64,000 nt of DNA, taken from NCBI RefSeq assembly GCF_020982545.1, contig NZ_JAJKLK010000003.1, positions 744,001-808,000 on the forward strand, written 5' to 3'. Positions within the stretch are counted from its first letter, which is position 1, and each line of letters starts with the position of its first letter. Made by a program: the position numbers and the translations under genes. The stretch is from Streptomyces sp. MNU76. Its GTDB lineage: Bacteria; Actinomycetota; Actinomycetes; Streptomycetales; Streptomycetaceae. Shown one piece after another: positions 27,347 to 36,551 of this stretch. Below the pieces are notes generated by a model, which saw only the letters and a list, made by a program, of their open reading frames with translations, made no database searches and was not told where the DNA came from.

Positions 27347-27960
27347 ATGGCAGACGAAGGCTCCACCCATCCCCTGCCCGCCGCCTTCTACGACGTGCAC
27401 GAGGGCGACCGGTTCGACCTCGACCCGTACATCGCCGTCGCCGCCGGACTGAACGCCCGGACCGTAGTGGCCATCGGTTGCGACATCGGGGTTGGCCCCG
27501 AAGCTCGCCGACCTCGGCCTGTCCGTCGTCGGCCTCGACCCGATCAGGTTCCCTCGACGTAGCCCAGGGCCAAGCCCGGCTCCGACCGTGTCTACTCATC
27601 ACGCGACTGCACCGTGACCAGGTGACCGAGCCCATCACGCTCGCCGTCGCCCACATGAAGACGATGCCATGGGCGATCTATCGCGTGCGCCGGCTCTACT
27701 ACGCGCCGGCCAACGCGATCCGGTCCGTGGAAGGCATCCTGCTCGGTGGACACCGCACTGTCCACACCGCGCTGACCGAAGTCAGCCGGCTCGTCGACAT
27801 CGCGGTGACGAAGAGCGAGGAGATCGCCGGAGCGCCGGTCCGCGACGGTGATCAAGATACCCACCGCCGGCTGTGGCTCCGCAGAGGCTGCGACGGGATC
27901 TATCCGACTATTGGCAGGGGCCGATATTCAGGAATCGGAAGTAGGGCAGGTGGAACAGGC
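27347..27960 (+). pseudogene. Methyltransferase remnant and adjoining fragment
   Basis: 27347-27500 reads PLPAAFYDVHEGDRFDLDPY and NARTVVAIGCDIGVG, the N-terminus and motif I of a class I SAM methyltransferase. The frame then shifts (LADLGLSVVGLDP continues in another frame to about 27545). 27595-27860 is coding-like (MKTMPWAIYRVRRLYYAPAN, LTEVSRLVDIAVTKSEEIAG) but not recognised. The following 220 bp to the IS end at 28188 show nothing identifiable. Confidence 0.5.
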
Positions 27961-28274
27961 CCCCTTTGAGGATCTTGGCGGCCCTTGCCGATCAACGCTC
28001 ATCGATGACGTTCCAGCAGGCAAGAGGCGGTGAGTGGTGTCGACCCTATGCAGGCTTGTCGATCTGTTCCTGTCCTTGTGGCCTCTCTATTGCCCCTGAC
28101 GCTCCTTGAAAGCCCGCCCCATACAGCATACCGGACGTCGCTCCAGCTCAGCGGGCGCGGTTGAACCATGGTGCAGCGCATTCTCAATGAACTCGTTTCA
28201 ACCTGAAGTTGCAGGTCCTGGGGCTGGCGTGGGTCGCGGTTGGGATGCTCGTGCCGGTCGGGGGTGATCGTCCG

Positions 28275-29108
28275 TCAGCGGTGGACCTCAGCGTTCGTTA
28301 GCACGAGGAGCGCCCGCAGCAGCGTGGTCGCGTGTCGGGCGTTCATGCGGACCTTGGTGAGAATCCGCCAGTTCTTCAGGTCGGCGAAGCCGTGCTCGTT
28401 CGCCGCTCGCTCGCGGCTGACCAGCCGGTTCGCCTCTTTCTGGGCGTCGGTGAGTGGATGGCCGCGGGTTGCCCGTCGGCCGGTGACGATGACCGGGTCG
28501 TCGGGGGCGTCGTCCAAGCCGACGAAGCCGAGATCGGCCAGAGCGCCCAGACCAGCCTCCCGCAGGCGGGTAGTGATCCTGTTGTGGCGGGCGGTGGTGA
28601 TCTCGCTGGAGCGCCCAGGCTTTGCCGCCGAGATCCAGACCAGGTTGCCCGTCTCGTCGGTCAGGGCGAGGAACAGCGGGCCGTGGGCCTTGTGCTTGCC
28701 CGAATAGTTCGGCCGGTTCTCGTCCCCGGTGCGTCGGCGAGTACGGACGAGAGTGCCGTCGAGCAGGACGACGACGCCACCCTTCCGGGCGATTTTCTTC
28801 AGGGCACGGTCCAGGCGCTGGGCACGGGCCGACAGCAACCCGATCACTTCCAGTAGCCAGCGGCGCACGGTGGAGGCGGAGACGTCGTTGCCGCCCGCGA
28901 TGTCGGAAAGCCGCTGGTCGTGGCGGAGGACGGCCAGGACGATCAGGGCGATCCGGCCGGGTGGGAGCTTGCGCCAGCGGGAGCGGATCTTCTTCAGGTG
29001 GCTGCGGACCAGGCCGGCGACCAGGTCCAGGGTGGAGCTCGACAGCGGCAGGCGGCACTGGTAGACAAGCCCCTCAGTGCCCTCGGCGGGACTGGTGTTC
29101 TTTCGCAT
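28275..29108 (-). CDS. IS5-like (DDE_Tnp_4-type) transposase
   Basis: 277 residues from the ATG at 29106-29108. The N-terminal helix-turn-helix is LSDIAGGNDVSASTVRRWLL. The catalytic core has VVLLDGTLVRTRRR, NYSGKHKAHGPLFLALTDE, ALADLGFVGLDDAPDDP and RAANEHGFADLKNWRIL with the probable Glu. This is the HARBI1-like branch of IS5 transposases. It is complete and likely functional, unlike the copy at 24463. Confidence 0.87.
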   Translation of the reverse strand: MRKNTSPAEGTEGLVYQCRLPLSSSTLDLVAGLVRSHLKKIRSRWRKLPPGRIALIVLAVLRHDQRLSDIAGGNDVSASTVRRWLLEVIGLLSARAQRLDRALKKIARKGGVVVLLDGTLVRTRRRTGDENRPNYSGKHKAHGPLFLALTDETGNLVWISAAKPGRSSEITTARHNRITTRLREAGLGALADLGFVGLDDAPDDPVIVTGRRATRGHPLTDAQKEANRLVSRERAANEHGFADLKNWRILTKVRMNARHATTLLRALLVLTNAEVHR

Positions 29109-29166
29109 GGAATCCCCAACTCCCGCCGGGGTCCTACGTGTTACGCCCGAATCCGGCCGGGTCCGG

Positions 29167-29623
29167 TCAGACCGGCGGCTGCGGCAGGGCGGTGAAGCGG
29201 CCGGCGGGGGTGCGGTGCAGCCAGCCCCGGTCGGCCAGGCGCCTGAGCTTGTCGCGTACCGGTTCGACCTGCCTGCCCGGGCTGGGTGCCCCTGCCGAGG
29301 TGGACGCTGACGTCCTTGGCCGGGACCGGCTCCGAGACTGCGGCCACGATCTTCATGATCGCCTGGTAGTCGGCGGGCAGCGCACATTCGTCCGTGCCCG
29401 GCTCTCGGTGCGGGACCAGCAGCATCCCGCCCGCACCCGGAGTCGTCACTCGCTCCAACTCCTCAGCCGCGGCCGGGCCGTCGGCCTGCCCGCTCCGCTC
29501 GGCCTCGATGAACTGCCCGATCACCACCTCGGCGGCTTCCAGCCGGGCCACCTCGGCATCGATCTCGGCGAGTTCCTTGCGCAGCCTTTCGGCGCGATCG
29601 GCCAGCACCACCCTTCGCTGCAT
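29167..29623 (-). pseudogene. IS accessory protein frame with internal frameshift
   Basis: It opens MQRRVVLADRAERLRKELAE (coiled-coil), then DYQAIMKIVAAVSEPVPAKD, and after a frame change RDKLRRLADRGWLHRTPAGR, a winged-helix end. The break coincides with a CAGG tandem duplication (GGGCAGGCAGGTC). The same defect is in the other copy (23948-24404), so it predates duplication of the element. Function in transposition is unknown. Confidence 0.6.
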
Positions 29624-29916
29624 CACCCAGACCAGTACGTCCGCCACCAGCAGCCCCTTCCCACCCGGCTCTCCTCGGAGCCTACGAGGCACTCCCAACC
29701 CGGCATCGCGATTCCGGCGAACCGGCGATGCGTCGGATGATCACCTGCTACCGATCACGCCCCCGACTGGCACAAGCACCTCAGCCCCCGCCCACGCCAG
29801 CCCCATGACCAGCGAATTCAGGTTGAACAACGCTCACTGTTGATACGTGAAGAGGATCCCCGGTATGGGACTGCAGTAGAGGCAAGTCCTCCCTTTGTCG
29901 TTCGTCGGCGTGCCGA

Positions 29917-30228
29917 TCATGTTGCGGTCGTGTTGGTGGGCGGGCGGCTCGGCGGGTAGCCCCTTGCGCGGAGCCAGGTGTCGAGGGCGAGAGCGACGAT
30001 GTCTCCATGCGGTACGCCCGTGTCGGCGTTGTAACGGCGGATCCGGCGCTGGAGTTGGAGGACTTCGGGGACGGCGTGGTTGAGCTGTCCGCGTTTGGTG
30101 TGCCGGTTTCTGATGACGTCCAAAGTGTCCGGATGCGGCATGAGAACGTCATCGGTCGGCTGGAACTCGGCGTCGAGCGCATCGGCGATTTCGCGTAGTC
30201 GGCGGGAGTAGGGGGACTGATCAGGCAC
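29917..30228 (-). CDS. Small partition-partner-like protein
   Basis: 103 residues. The C-terminal half, VPEVLQLQRRIRRYNADTG then HGDIVALALDTWLRARGY, aligns with the end of the next upstream protein (VPAALKLKKRLKRFALDNE, IGDIVSVALDEWLTTRGF). The shared domain looks like a short dimerising DNA-binding unit of the kind found beside plasmid ParA. It is last in the minus-strand module. The family name is not known to me. Confidence 0.65.
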   Translation of the reverse strand: MPDQSPYSRRLREIADALDAEFQPTDDVLMPHPDTLDVIRNRHTKRGQLNHAVPEVLQLQRRIRRYNADTGVPHGDIVALALDTWLRARGYPPSRPPTNTTAT

Positions 30229-30290
30229 GCGAGCTGCTCCGGTCGGTCTGACTAGGCTGATAGCTATCCGCCTATTGGGTTATTGGAATA

Positions 30291-30306
30291 GTCGCCACGG
30301 GGCGAC
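30291..30306. terminator. Short hairpin between the two partition-partner genes
   Basis: GTCGCC-ACGG-GGCGAC lies just 3' of the upstream minus-strand gene (stop near 30351). Next to it CTATT (30271-30275) and AATAG (30287-30291) form an AT-rich imperfect inverted repeat that could be an operator or centromere-like site. Confidence 0.3.
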
Positions 30307-30350
30307 CGCCCCCTTGAGTGAGGGTGGCCGCCCTGTGCCCTGCGGTCGGG

Positions 30351-31189
30351 TCAGAACCCGCGGGTGGTGAGCCACTCGTCCAGTGCCACCGAGACGATGT
30401 CGCCGATGGGCAGGTGATCGAGTTCGTTGTCCAGCGCGAAGCGCTTGAGTCGCTTTTTCAGCTTCAGCGCCGCGGGCACCGACGAGTCGAGACTCTCGCG
30501 CGCGATGATGCGCTGGTTGAGAACAACGGCGGCCTCAGGAATGTCCTTGGGACGGCCGGATCCCTGAGCCCACGCTGTCCCTTCGCTGGGCGCTTCCTGC
30601 GATTGCGCATCCTGTTCCTGGTGAGCCCGTGAAACATCGGTCCTCACCGGGAACCCATTGCCGCCTGCCGTCGGAGGAGCCGCAGGGCGAAGCGCCACCT
30701 CGGCGGCCGGGACTGCGCCAGGAGCCGCGGACGGGCCATGCTGCGGAACGGGCTCGGTCGGCTGCGTGGGCTGGACCGCATGTGCTGCGGGCTCGGGAGC
30801 CGGGAGCACATGCGGCACGTGCGTCTCCATTGGCTCCCCAGCGGATTCCATCCTCGCCTCCGGGGCGGCGACGCCCAGCTGACTGGCGTCTGGCTCCGGC
30901 ACGGGGCCGCTCCGCGTGACCTCAACAGTCGGCTGGGTGGAGGGCTCCGCCGCTTCGGGCGCCGCATCGGTCCGGCCTCGCGCCGATGCCTCGGCGGGAG
31001 CGGCGGAAGGAGCGGGCTGCACCTGCGCCTCGCCCGCAGTGGGACGGCCTTCGCCCTGGGCGGCGGCCTGTTCGGCAGCGTACTGCTCGGGGTGAGCTCG
31101 GCGGCCGGGGGAGGCGGCGGGGCCGACTTCTTGGCCCCGCCCAGGGTGCGTCCCGTGCGGCGGGCCGGGGGCTTCATGCGCTCGCTCAT
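30351..31189 (-). CDS. ParA-linked partition protein, Pro/Ala-rich (possible frameshift)
   Basis: A continuous frame runs from GTG 31022 to 30351 (223 residues). The natural start is probably ATG 31189 (MSERMKPPARRTGRTLGGAK), which overlaps the parA stop by 4 bp but is in another frame. The lower frame stays open upstream (EQYAAEQAAAQGEGRPTAG), so one base seems gained or lost around 31120-31130. The middle is a Pro/Ala/Glu-rich linker. The C-terminal 50 residues carry the domain shared with the protein at 29917. The position after parA suggests the centromere-binding partner. Confidence 0.6.
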
Positions 31190-31899
31190 GCCGTGAGCTC
31201 CTTCATCAGTTCGGCGTACTCGCTCAGCTCGGTCGGGATCTCGCCGAAGGCCTCCATGTAGTGCACCCAGGAGTGGATGACGGTCTCGGCGAGCGGGAAC
31301 GGCTCGTCGCGGTCCGGGCCGATGCCCTCACCCTTCTCGGGCTCCAGCAGCTTGTCCTTCGCGTTGCGGGGCAGGCTGGTGCGGTCGTCGGCCTTGACGA
31401 GGACTACGTGGGCGGTGACGTCGCGCTCGTTGCGGGCGGCGGCGCGCTCGGCCTCGTCGAAGGTGGCCACGAGCTTGCGGCGCTCGATCTTGGTGGGGGC
31501 GACCGGCACGAGCAGCAGGTTCGCCTCGGTAACGGCCTCGTGGAACAGCTTCGCGCTGCCGCCGCCGGCGTCGACCACGATCGCGCCGAACTCGGCACGC
31601 TTCTCACGGATGTACTCGGCGATGTCATCGAACGGGTACCGCTCGACCACCAGGTTCTCCGGGATCTCGAAACCCTCGGCCTTGGCGACCTTGAACCAGT
31701 CATAGGCGGACTGGCTGGTCGCGTCCGCGTCCAGCAGCAGCGTCGGCAGCCCCAGGACGACGGCGTAGTAGAGCGCGATGAACCAGGCCGAGGTGGTCTT
31801 GCCGGTGCCGCCCTTGAGCATGCCGACGACGATGACGAAGGCGTCCCAGGCGCGGGCTGTGGCCGCTGCCAGGGTCTTGTGACGGGTGTTCTCGTTCAC
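31186..31899 (-). CDS. parA: ParA-family partition ATPase
   Basis: 237 residues if started at GTG 31897-31899 (GGAG 11 bp upstream); the frame is open further upstream. The deviant Walker A is KGGTGKTT (residues 29-36), followed by LLLDADATSQSAYDW and Walker B-like GAIVVDAGGG. The product would segregate plasmid copies together with the downstream partner proteins. It is one of four adjoining minus-strand genes forming a plasmid maintenance module. Confidence 0.88.
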   Translation of the reverse strand: MNENTRHKTLAAATARAWDAFVIVVGMLKGGTGKTTSAWFIALYYAVVLGLPTLLLDADATSQSAYDWFKVAKAEGFEIPENLVVERYPFDDIAEYIREKRAEFGAIVVDAGGGSAKLFHEAVTEANLLLVPVAPTKIERRKLVATFDEAERAAARNERDVTAHVVLVKADDRTSLPRNAKDKLLEPEKGEGIGPDRDEPFPLAETVIHSWVHYMEAFGEIPTELSEYAELMKELTA

Positions 31900-32088
31900 G
31901 TGTGCTTGATCTCCTGAAACTGGAAAGGATGCGTTGACTTCTGCGGGTCGGCGAGTGGGCCGACTTTCGGTGGCGGCTGCTTGCCGATGACGGAGGAGCC
32001 TGTGCTGCAGCGCTGCGTCCGGGATAGCGCACGGTCGACTTTCTGATCTGTCGGGCAAGGCGGGGGACACCCGACAGGGCGGGGGCGC

Positions 32089-32661
32089 TCATGACCGCTT
32101 TCTCGGTTCACGGGCTGGGCTGTGTCTGTGCCGGGGCCGCATGTGGGTGCCTGCTTGGTGCAGGAGCCGGTAGACGGTGGCGACCGAGTAGTTGCACTCC
32201 TGGGCGAGGTCCGGGACCGTGGCGCCGGCCTCGTACCGCGCCCGCAGGGACACCGCGAGCTTCCGCCGCTCAGCGGCCCGCGCTGCGGCGCGCATCCGCA
32301 GCGTCTGCTGCGTGGTGCGCACGGTGCCGCCGGCCTCGATCAACAGGAGCCGGGCAGCACGCCTCGTCCCTCCCGCCGCCGCGGCGAGCTCGGTGAGGGT
32401 GGCGCCGTGCTCCTCGTACAGTGTGCGGAGATGTGCTGCGAGTCGTTGGCGCGCTTGGGGGTCCTCGCGCATTCGGCGGGTCTGCCACGACGTGCGCATC
32501 ACGGTCCCGGCCTCGTGCAGCCGGTTGAGGACCGTGCCGTAGGACAGGCCACTGGCGGCGACGAGTTCGTCGACCGTGGCACCGGACTCGTACTGTTTGC
32601 GCAGGACATTGGGCGTCATCGCCTCGCTGGTATCGGATGTGACTGGGGGCTCTGGGTTCAT
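32089..32661 (-). CDS. Multi-HTH DNA-binding protein
   Basis: 190 residues from the ATG at 32659-32661, which overlaps the upstream gene's stop (ATGA). It contains three similar helix-turn-helix units: YESGATVDELVAASGLSYGT, YEEHGATLTELAAAAGGTRR and YEAGATVPDLAQECNYSVAT, each followed by VLNRLHEAG-like helices. This triple arrangement is unusual. It is likely a sequence-specific binder involved in plasmid replication or control. Confidence 0.7.
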   Translation of the reverse strand: MNPEPPVTSDTSEAMTPNVLRKQYESGATVDELVAASGLSYGTVLNRLHEAGTVMRTSWQTRRMREDPQARQRLAAHLRTLYEEHGATLTELAAAAGGTRRAARLLLIEAGGTVRTTQQTLRMRAAARAAERRKLAVSLRARYEAGATVPDLAQECNYSVATVYRLLHQAGTHMRPRHRHSPAREPRKRS

Positions 32662-34181
32662 GCGGCGGACTCCCATTCGCTGAGGGCTTCGGCATGGGCG
32701 GCGGCCAGCTCGTCGTAACTGCGCTGGTCCGATGGGGTGATGAGGATCAGCCGGCCGTCGGTGGCCACGCGCCATTCGGCGTCAGGGCGGCCCGTGACCG
32801 GGTCGAGGACGCGCCCGCCCGGGGCGTGCCACGCAGAGGGAATCTCGTCGGGACGAGGTGCCGGGATCAGTACCTGACGGCCGTCGCGGACGATCACCAT
32901 GGCCTTGCGGCGGTGCTCCGACAGCCGCTCCAACACATCCCGGTACGCCGCGCGCTCGACCGCGTGCAGCGCCTTGCGCCGGGCCGCGACGCCCGCGGTG
33001 GCGCACTGCCGGGCGACCGCGTCCCAGCCCTGTGCCGGGTACGCGGTCGGGCCAGGAACCGCATCCGGCAGGCTGGTACCGAAGCCCTCCAGCGCGCGAG
33101 GCGCGAGGCTCCAGGTCTCACCGCTGTGGTGCACCAGGCCGTGGTCAGCCAGGCGGCGCAGGGTCCGGTAGGCGGTGGCCCGGGACACCGATGCCGAGCC
33201 GACAAGCTCACCGACCGTCTGGGCCGGCCGGGCGTGCAGCGCGCCGATGATCATGAGCGCGGAGCTGCCGAGGCCGTGGTGGGCGAAGGCGTCGTGGCCC
33301 ATCAGCCGGCCGACGACGGTGGAATCGATGTCGGCGGCCGACCCTGTCTCAGGGGTGGGCCACTCCTCAAGTGACGAGTCGGGGGGGTACTGAGTGGTCC
33401 GGAAACGAGACAGCGAAGCGGGGGCGTTGCCGTCGGCGAGGTACCAGGTGGAGCCCTCCCGGCCGTGGCCGACCCGCAGGCGGCGCAGCCAACCTTGCGG
33501 TTTGAGGACCGTCTCGTAGACGGCCCGCAGGGTCGTACGGGAGACGCCTGCTTCCTCGGCGGTCTGCCGCTCACTGGCGTGATGCAGGGGGCCGCCCGCG
33601 ATCTCGGCGAAGTTCAGATGCGCCCGCAGCACCCGCAGCGCGGTCCGGCCCCGCTCCCCGCGCCAGGGCGTCGTCTCGATCCGGTCCCGCAGCGCGGCAA
33701 GAACCTCGTACGCATGCTGGCGCGACTCCAGCACCCGCGTGCTGGTCACCACCGCCGAGGCGCTGGCCCACACCCGGCGGATGTAGTCCAGGGCTCGCGC
33801 CTGCCCGGAGCGCAATGCGATGTGCCGGGCGTGCCGACCGCCTTCGTGGTCGGAGTGGAGCAGCAGCTGGGTCAGTTGGTCGGCGGTTCCGCCGGCGCGG
33901 GCGACGTGGCAGGCGATGGCCGCGGTGATCCGGTGCCCGTGCTCGGCTGCACCCTGCCGGTCTTCGCGCAGGACCACGCTCCTACCGTCGGAGCCGAGCC
34001 TGCTGTAACTGCCCGCCGCGTAGCGGCCGGTGAGGTCTCCGACCAGGACAAGGTCAGCCGCGGCCGGAGGCAGCCGGTGAAGCCCCAGTCGCTCGCGCGG
34101 GTGAAATGTCCGTCGGGATGGGTCTGCCTGGTGGGTGTGGTGTGGCACTGTGGGGTCGTCTCGCAAGGACGTGGACGCCAC
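32658..34181 (-). CDS. Replication-initiator-like winged-helix protein
   Basis: 507 residues if started at GTG 34181; the start is uncertain because no good ribosome site is seen. It has several helix-turn-helix or winged-helix segments: ASERQTAEEAGVSRTTLRAV near 210 and TVGELVGSASVSRATAYRTL near 335, followed by LRRLADHGLVHHSGETW. The N-terminal part (GDLTGRYAAGSYSRLGSDGR) is unrecognised. Its place at the head of an HTH-ParA operon and beside repeats at 34413-34484 suggests a plasmid Rep, but the family is not certain. Confidence 0.55.
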   Translation of the reverse strand: MASTSLRDDPTVPHHTHQADPSRRTFHPRERLGLHRLPPAAADLVLVGDLTGRYAAGSYSRLGSDGRSVVLREDRQGAAEHGHRITAAIACHVARAGGTADQLTQLLLHSDHEGGRHARHIALRSGQARALDYIRRVWASASAVVTSTRVLESRQHAYEVLAALRDRIETTPWRGERGRTALRVLRAHLNFAEIAGGPLHHASERQTAEEAGVSRTTLRAVYETVLKPQGWLRRLRVGHGREGSTWYLADGNAPASLSRFRTTQYPPDSSLEEWPTPETGSAADIDSTVVGRLMGHDAFAHHGLGSSALMIIGALHARPAQTVGELVGSASVSRATAYRTLRRLADHGLVHHSGETWSLAPRALEGFGTSLPDAVPGPTAYPAQGWDAVARQCATAGVAARRKALHAVERAAYRDVLERLSEHRRKAMVIVRDGRQVLIPAPRPDEIPSAWHAPGGRVLDPVTGRPDAEWRVATDGRLILITPSDQRSYDELAAAHAEALSEWESAA

Positions 34182-34243
34182 CCAGGCCCGCTAAAACCAC
34201 GGGCGGTGTCCGGAACCGACCTCCAATATCGGTGCCAAGCGAA

Positions 34244-34484
34244 GCCTCCAGGATGGCCGTCCTGGAGGCCTTCGTATGCCTGGCTCCTCAGCGGAGGCAG
34301 GCGTCCCCATCGCGGCTCGACCGAGATCGACTCGGAGTGCCGCCAGAGGAGTCCTGACCCGTTCGACACCGCTCCGACCTCGGCCGATTCGGGGCCAAAC
34401 AGAGGGCGATTGCCTCTGACTGGCTCCGAGCAGCTCGGGTCGAACCCGGGTCGAATCAGAGCGGTTTCCTCTGACTGCCTCCGA
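34244..34484. other. Possible plasmid origin with repeats
   Basis: The 370-bp gap upstream of the Rep-like gene has a 17-bp direct repeat with one mismatch: CCTCTGACTGGCTCCGA (34413-34429) and CCTCTGACTGCCTCCGA (34468-34484). Related AGAGG/CCTCTG pieces lie around them. An inverted repeat GCCTCCAGGA / TCCTGGAGGC lies at 34244-34269. Iterons next to a rep gene are typical of an origin; this is inference. Confidence 0.4.
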
Positions 34485-34549
34485 TCGCCTCTGCAACCCG
34501 ACCTAGCAGGTCACAACCGATCCGGCCCGCGAAAGCGCAGGTCAGAAAG

Positions 34550-34699
34550 GTGCTCCAGGAATACCACGAGTACACGGTGAAGACCCCCGGCTCCTCCACC
34601 CGCGGCGCCCGCCGCATCGTCACCGGTCAGGCCCACGAGGAGGACTACTGCACCGCCGACCACTACGCGTCCTTCGACCTGGTCGACCACGACCGCTGA
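34550..34699 (+). pseudogene. C-terminal fragment of a T1/Sa-type guanyl ribonuclease
   Basis: 49 codons read YHEYTVKTPGSSTRGARRIV and DYCTADHYASFDLVDHD, which closely follows the C-terminus of Streptomyces RNase Sa-type enzymes (YHEYTV...TRG.RRI, DHYA.F). The catalytic Arg and His of that end are present but the N-terminal half and signal peptide are absent. The fragment starts where the plasmid-like module ends, so it marks a rearrangement junction. Confidence 0.75.
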
Positions 34700-34769
34700 C
34701 CAGGCCGGCCCGCACCCCGCGCGACCGTCCGTCCTTCCCCCACCGGACGGACGGTCGCGCGGCCACCGG

Positions 34770-34970
34770 TCAACGGGACCTCCGGCTCTCCGCCGCCGCG
34801 AACAGGGCGACCGCCAGGACGATCAGCGCGACGCTCACATAGATCTCGTAGCCGTCCAGGGCGCTCCACTGTGTCACCCCCCACTTCAGCTTGCCGGTGA
34901 GTTCGTACACCAGACCGCCGGTGCCCTGCAGCAGGGCGATGAACCCGAGAAACTCCAACAGCTGCTTCAT
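34770..34970 (-). CDS. Small membrane protein, unknown function
   Basis: 66 residues from the ATG at 34968-34970. Two hydrophobic helices (FLGFIALLQGTGGLVYEL and IYVSVALIVLAVALFAAA) flank a short loop with KLKWGVTQW; the C-terminus is basic (ESRRSR). No family known to me. It stands alone between the ribonuclease fragment and the sensor kinase. Confidence 0.65.
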   Translation of the reverse strand: MKQLLEFLGFIALLQGTGGLVYELTGKLKWGVTQWSALDGYEIYVSVALIVLAVALFAAAESRRSR

Positions 34971-35148
34971 GTCCAGGATCCTCGCCCCGCGGTCCCCCCA
35001 CGTTCATCGGCCGCGGGGCGAGGCCCGCGCGACCGGAGTACCGATCTCGGCGCGACGAACAGCCGAAAGTCGACGGCGCCACGACTTCGGTCGCGATCAC
35101 CGCCGGAAGGGAGGTCTTGGGACCCGGCTCCCCGTAGATTTGTCGACC

Positions 35149-36401
35149 GTGAGCGGTGACAAGGCGGTATCCGAGCCCCCGAACTTCCCGGGACGGAGCT
35201 GGCTGCTGCCGTCGGCCCTCCTCGACTCCGGCGACGACACCGCGGACGGCCGACCCGGACGGCCGCCCAGGCGCACCGCGCGCGACTGGGCCGTCGACTT
35301 CACCTGCTTCCTGCTGGCCGTGTTCCTCGGCCTCCTGGGCGCGGACACCGTCAGGAACGAACCCGACCTGCCGTCGGCCTTCGCCACGTTCGACCAGGTG
35401 CTGGGCGCGCTCGCCTGCGCCGCCGTCTGGCTGCGCAGACGTTGGACGGTCGGCCTCGCCGTGGCGATGGTCCCCGTCTGCTTCGTGTCGAACACCGCGG
35501 GCGGCGCCGGTCTGATCGCCTTCTTCACCCTCACCGTGCACCGGCCCTTCCGGTACGTGGCCTGGACCGGCGGCGTGTCCCTGCTGCTGACCCGCTCTTC
35601 TTCTGGCTGCGCCCCGACCCCGACGTCCCCTACCCCTGGGCGGTCCTCCTCGTCTTCGTCCTCACCGCCGCGATCGTCGGCTGGGGCATGTTCGTGCGCT
35701 CCAAGCGGCAGCTCATGCTGAGCTTCCGGGACCGTGCCCGACGCGCCGAGACCGAGGCCGCGCTCCGGGCCGAACAGGCGCAACGGCTCGCCCGGGAGGC
35801 CATCGCGCGTGAGATGCACGACGTCCTGGCGCACCGGCTGACCCTGCTGAGCGTCCACGCGGGCGCGCTGGAGTTCCGGCCCGACGCGCCACGGGCCGAG
35901 ATCGTCCGCGCTGCGGGCGTCATCCGGGAGAGCGCCCACGAGGCGCTTCAGGACCTGCGGGAGATCATCGGTGTGCTCCGCGCGGGCGATCCCGACGACG
36001 CGGGCCGCCCTCAGCCGACCCTGGCCGCGCTCGACACCCTCGTCTCCGAGTGCCGTGAGGCCGGGATGAAGGTCGTCCTCGACCAGCACGTCACCGACCG
36101 CGCCGCCGTCCCCACCTCCGTCGGCCGCACCGCCTACCGCATCGCCCAGGAATGCCTGACCAACGCCCGCAAGCACGCCCCCGGCGCCGAGGTCACCGTC
36201 ACCGTCACGGGCGCCCCGGGCGACGGACTCACCCTCTGCGTACGCAACTGCCCGCCCCCGGGGGAGGTCCCGCCGGTGCCCGGCTCCGGTCAGGGCCTCA
36301 TCGGCCTCACCGAACGCGCCACGCTGGCCGGGGGCCGCCTGGACCACGGCCCCGAGGACGACGGCGGCTTCGCGGTGCGCGCCAGCCTGCCCTGGGACTG
36401 A
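35149..36401 (+). pseudogene. Two-component sensor histidine kinase (NarX/DesK type), frame broken once
   Basis: It starts at GTG 35149. Four or so membrane helices (DWAVDFTCFLLAVFLGLLGA, LALACAAVWLRRR-like, GLIAFFTLTVHRPFRYVAW) precede a HisKA_3 dimerisation motif with the phospho-acceptor His in REMHDVLAHRLTLLSVH, and a HATPase domain (AQECLTNARKHAPGA, GQGLIGLTERATLAGGRL). The frame changes by one base near 35594 (CTGACCCGCTC); one extra C would give LLLTPLFFWLRP and a continuous protein of about 418 residues. The cognate response regulator is at 38722. The break may be a sequencing error. Confidence 0.8.
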
Positions 36402-36551
36402 CCCCGGGCACCACCCCGACCGGACACCACTATCGGGGTGCGCCGCACCATCTCGTGCCCCATGATGGCCAGTTGACCCGTACGACCGCCTCGGCACGTA
36501 CGGCACACAGCACTGGAGCGTCCCGGCAACGGGACGGGAGGGGACAGCGGA

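Larger units (their letters stand above)
28188..29836 (-). mobile_element. Full-length IS5-like insertion sequence
   Basis: The 1,649-bp element is read on the minus strand. Its two ends share a long imperfect inverted repeat (about 80 bp): TGAGCGTTGTTCAACCTG at the 29836 end and TGAACTCGTTTCAACCTG at the 28188 end, continuing through GGGGCTGGCGTGGG. It holds an accessory frame and a complete transposase. No clear target duplication was found. Confidence 0.85.
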
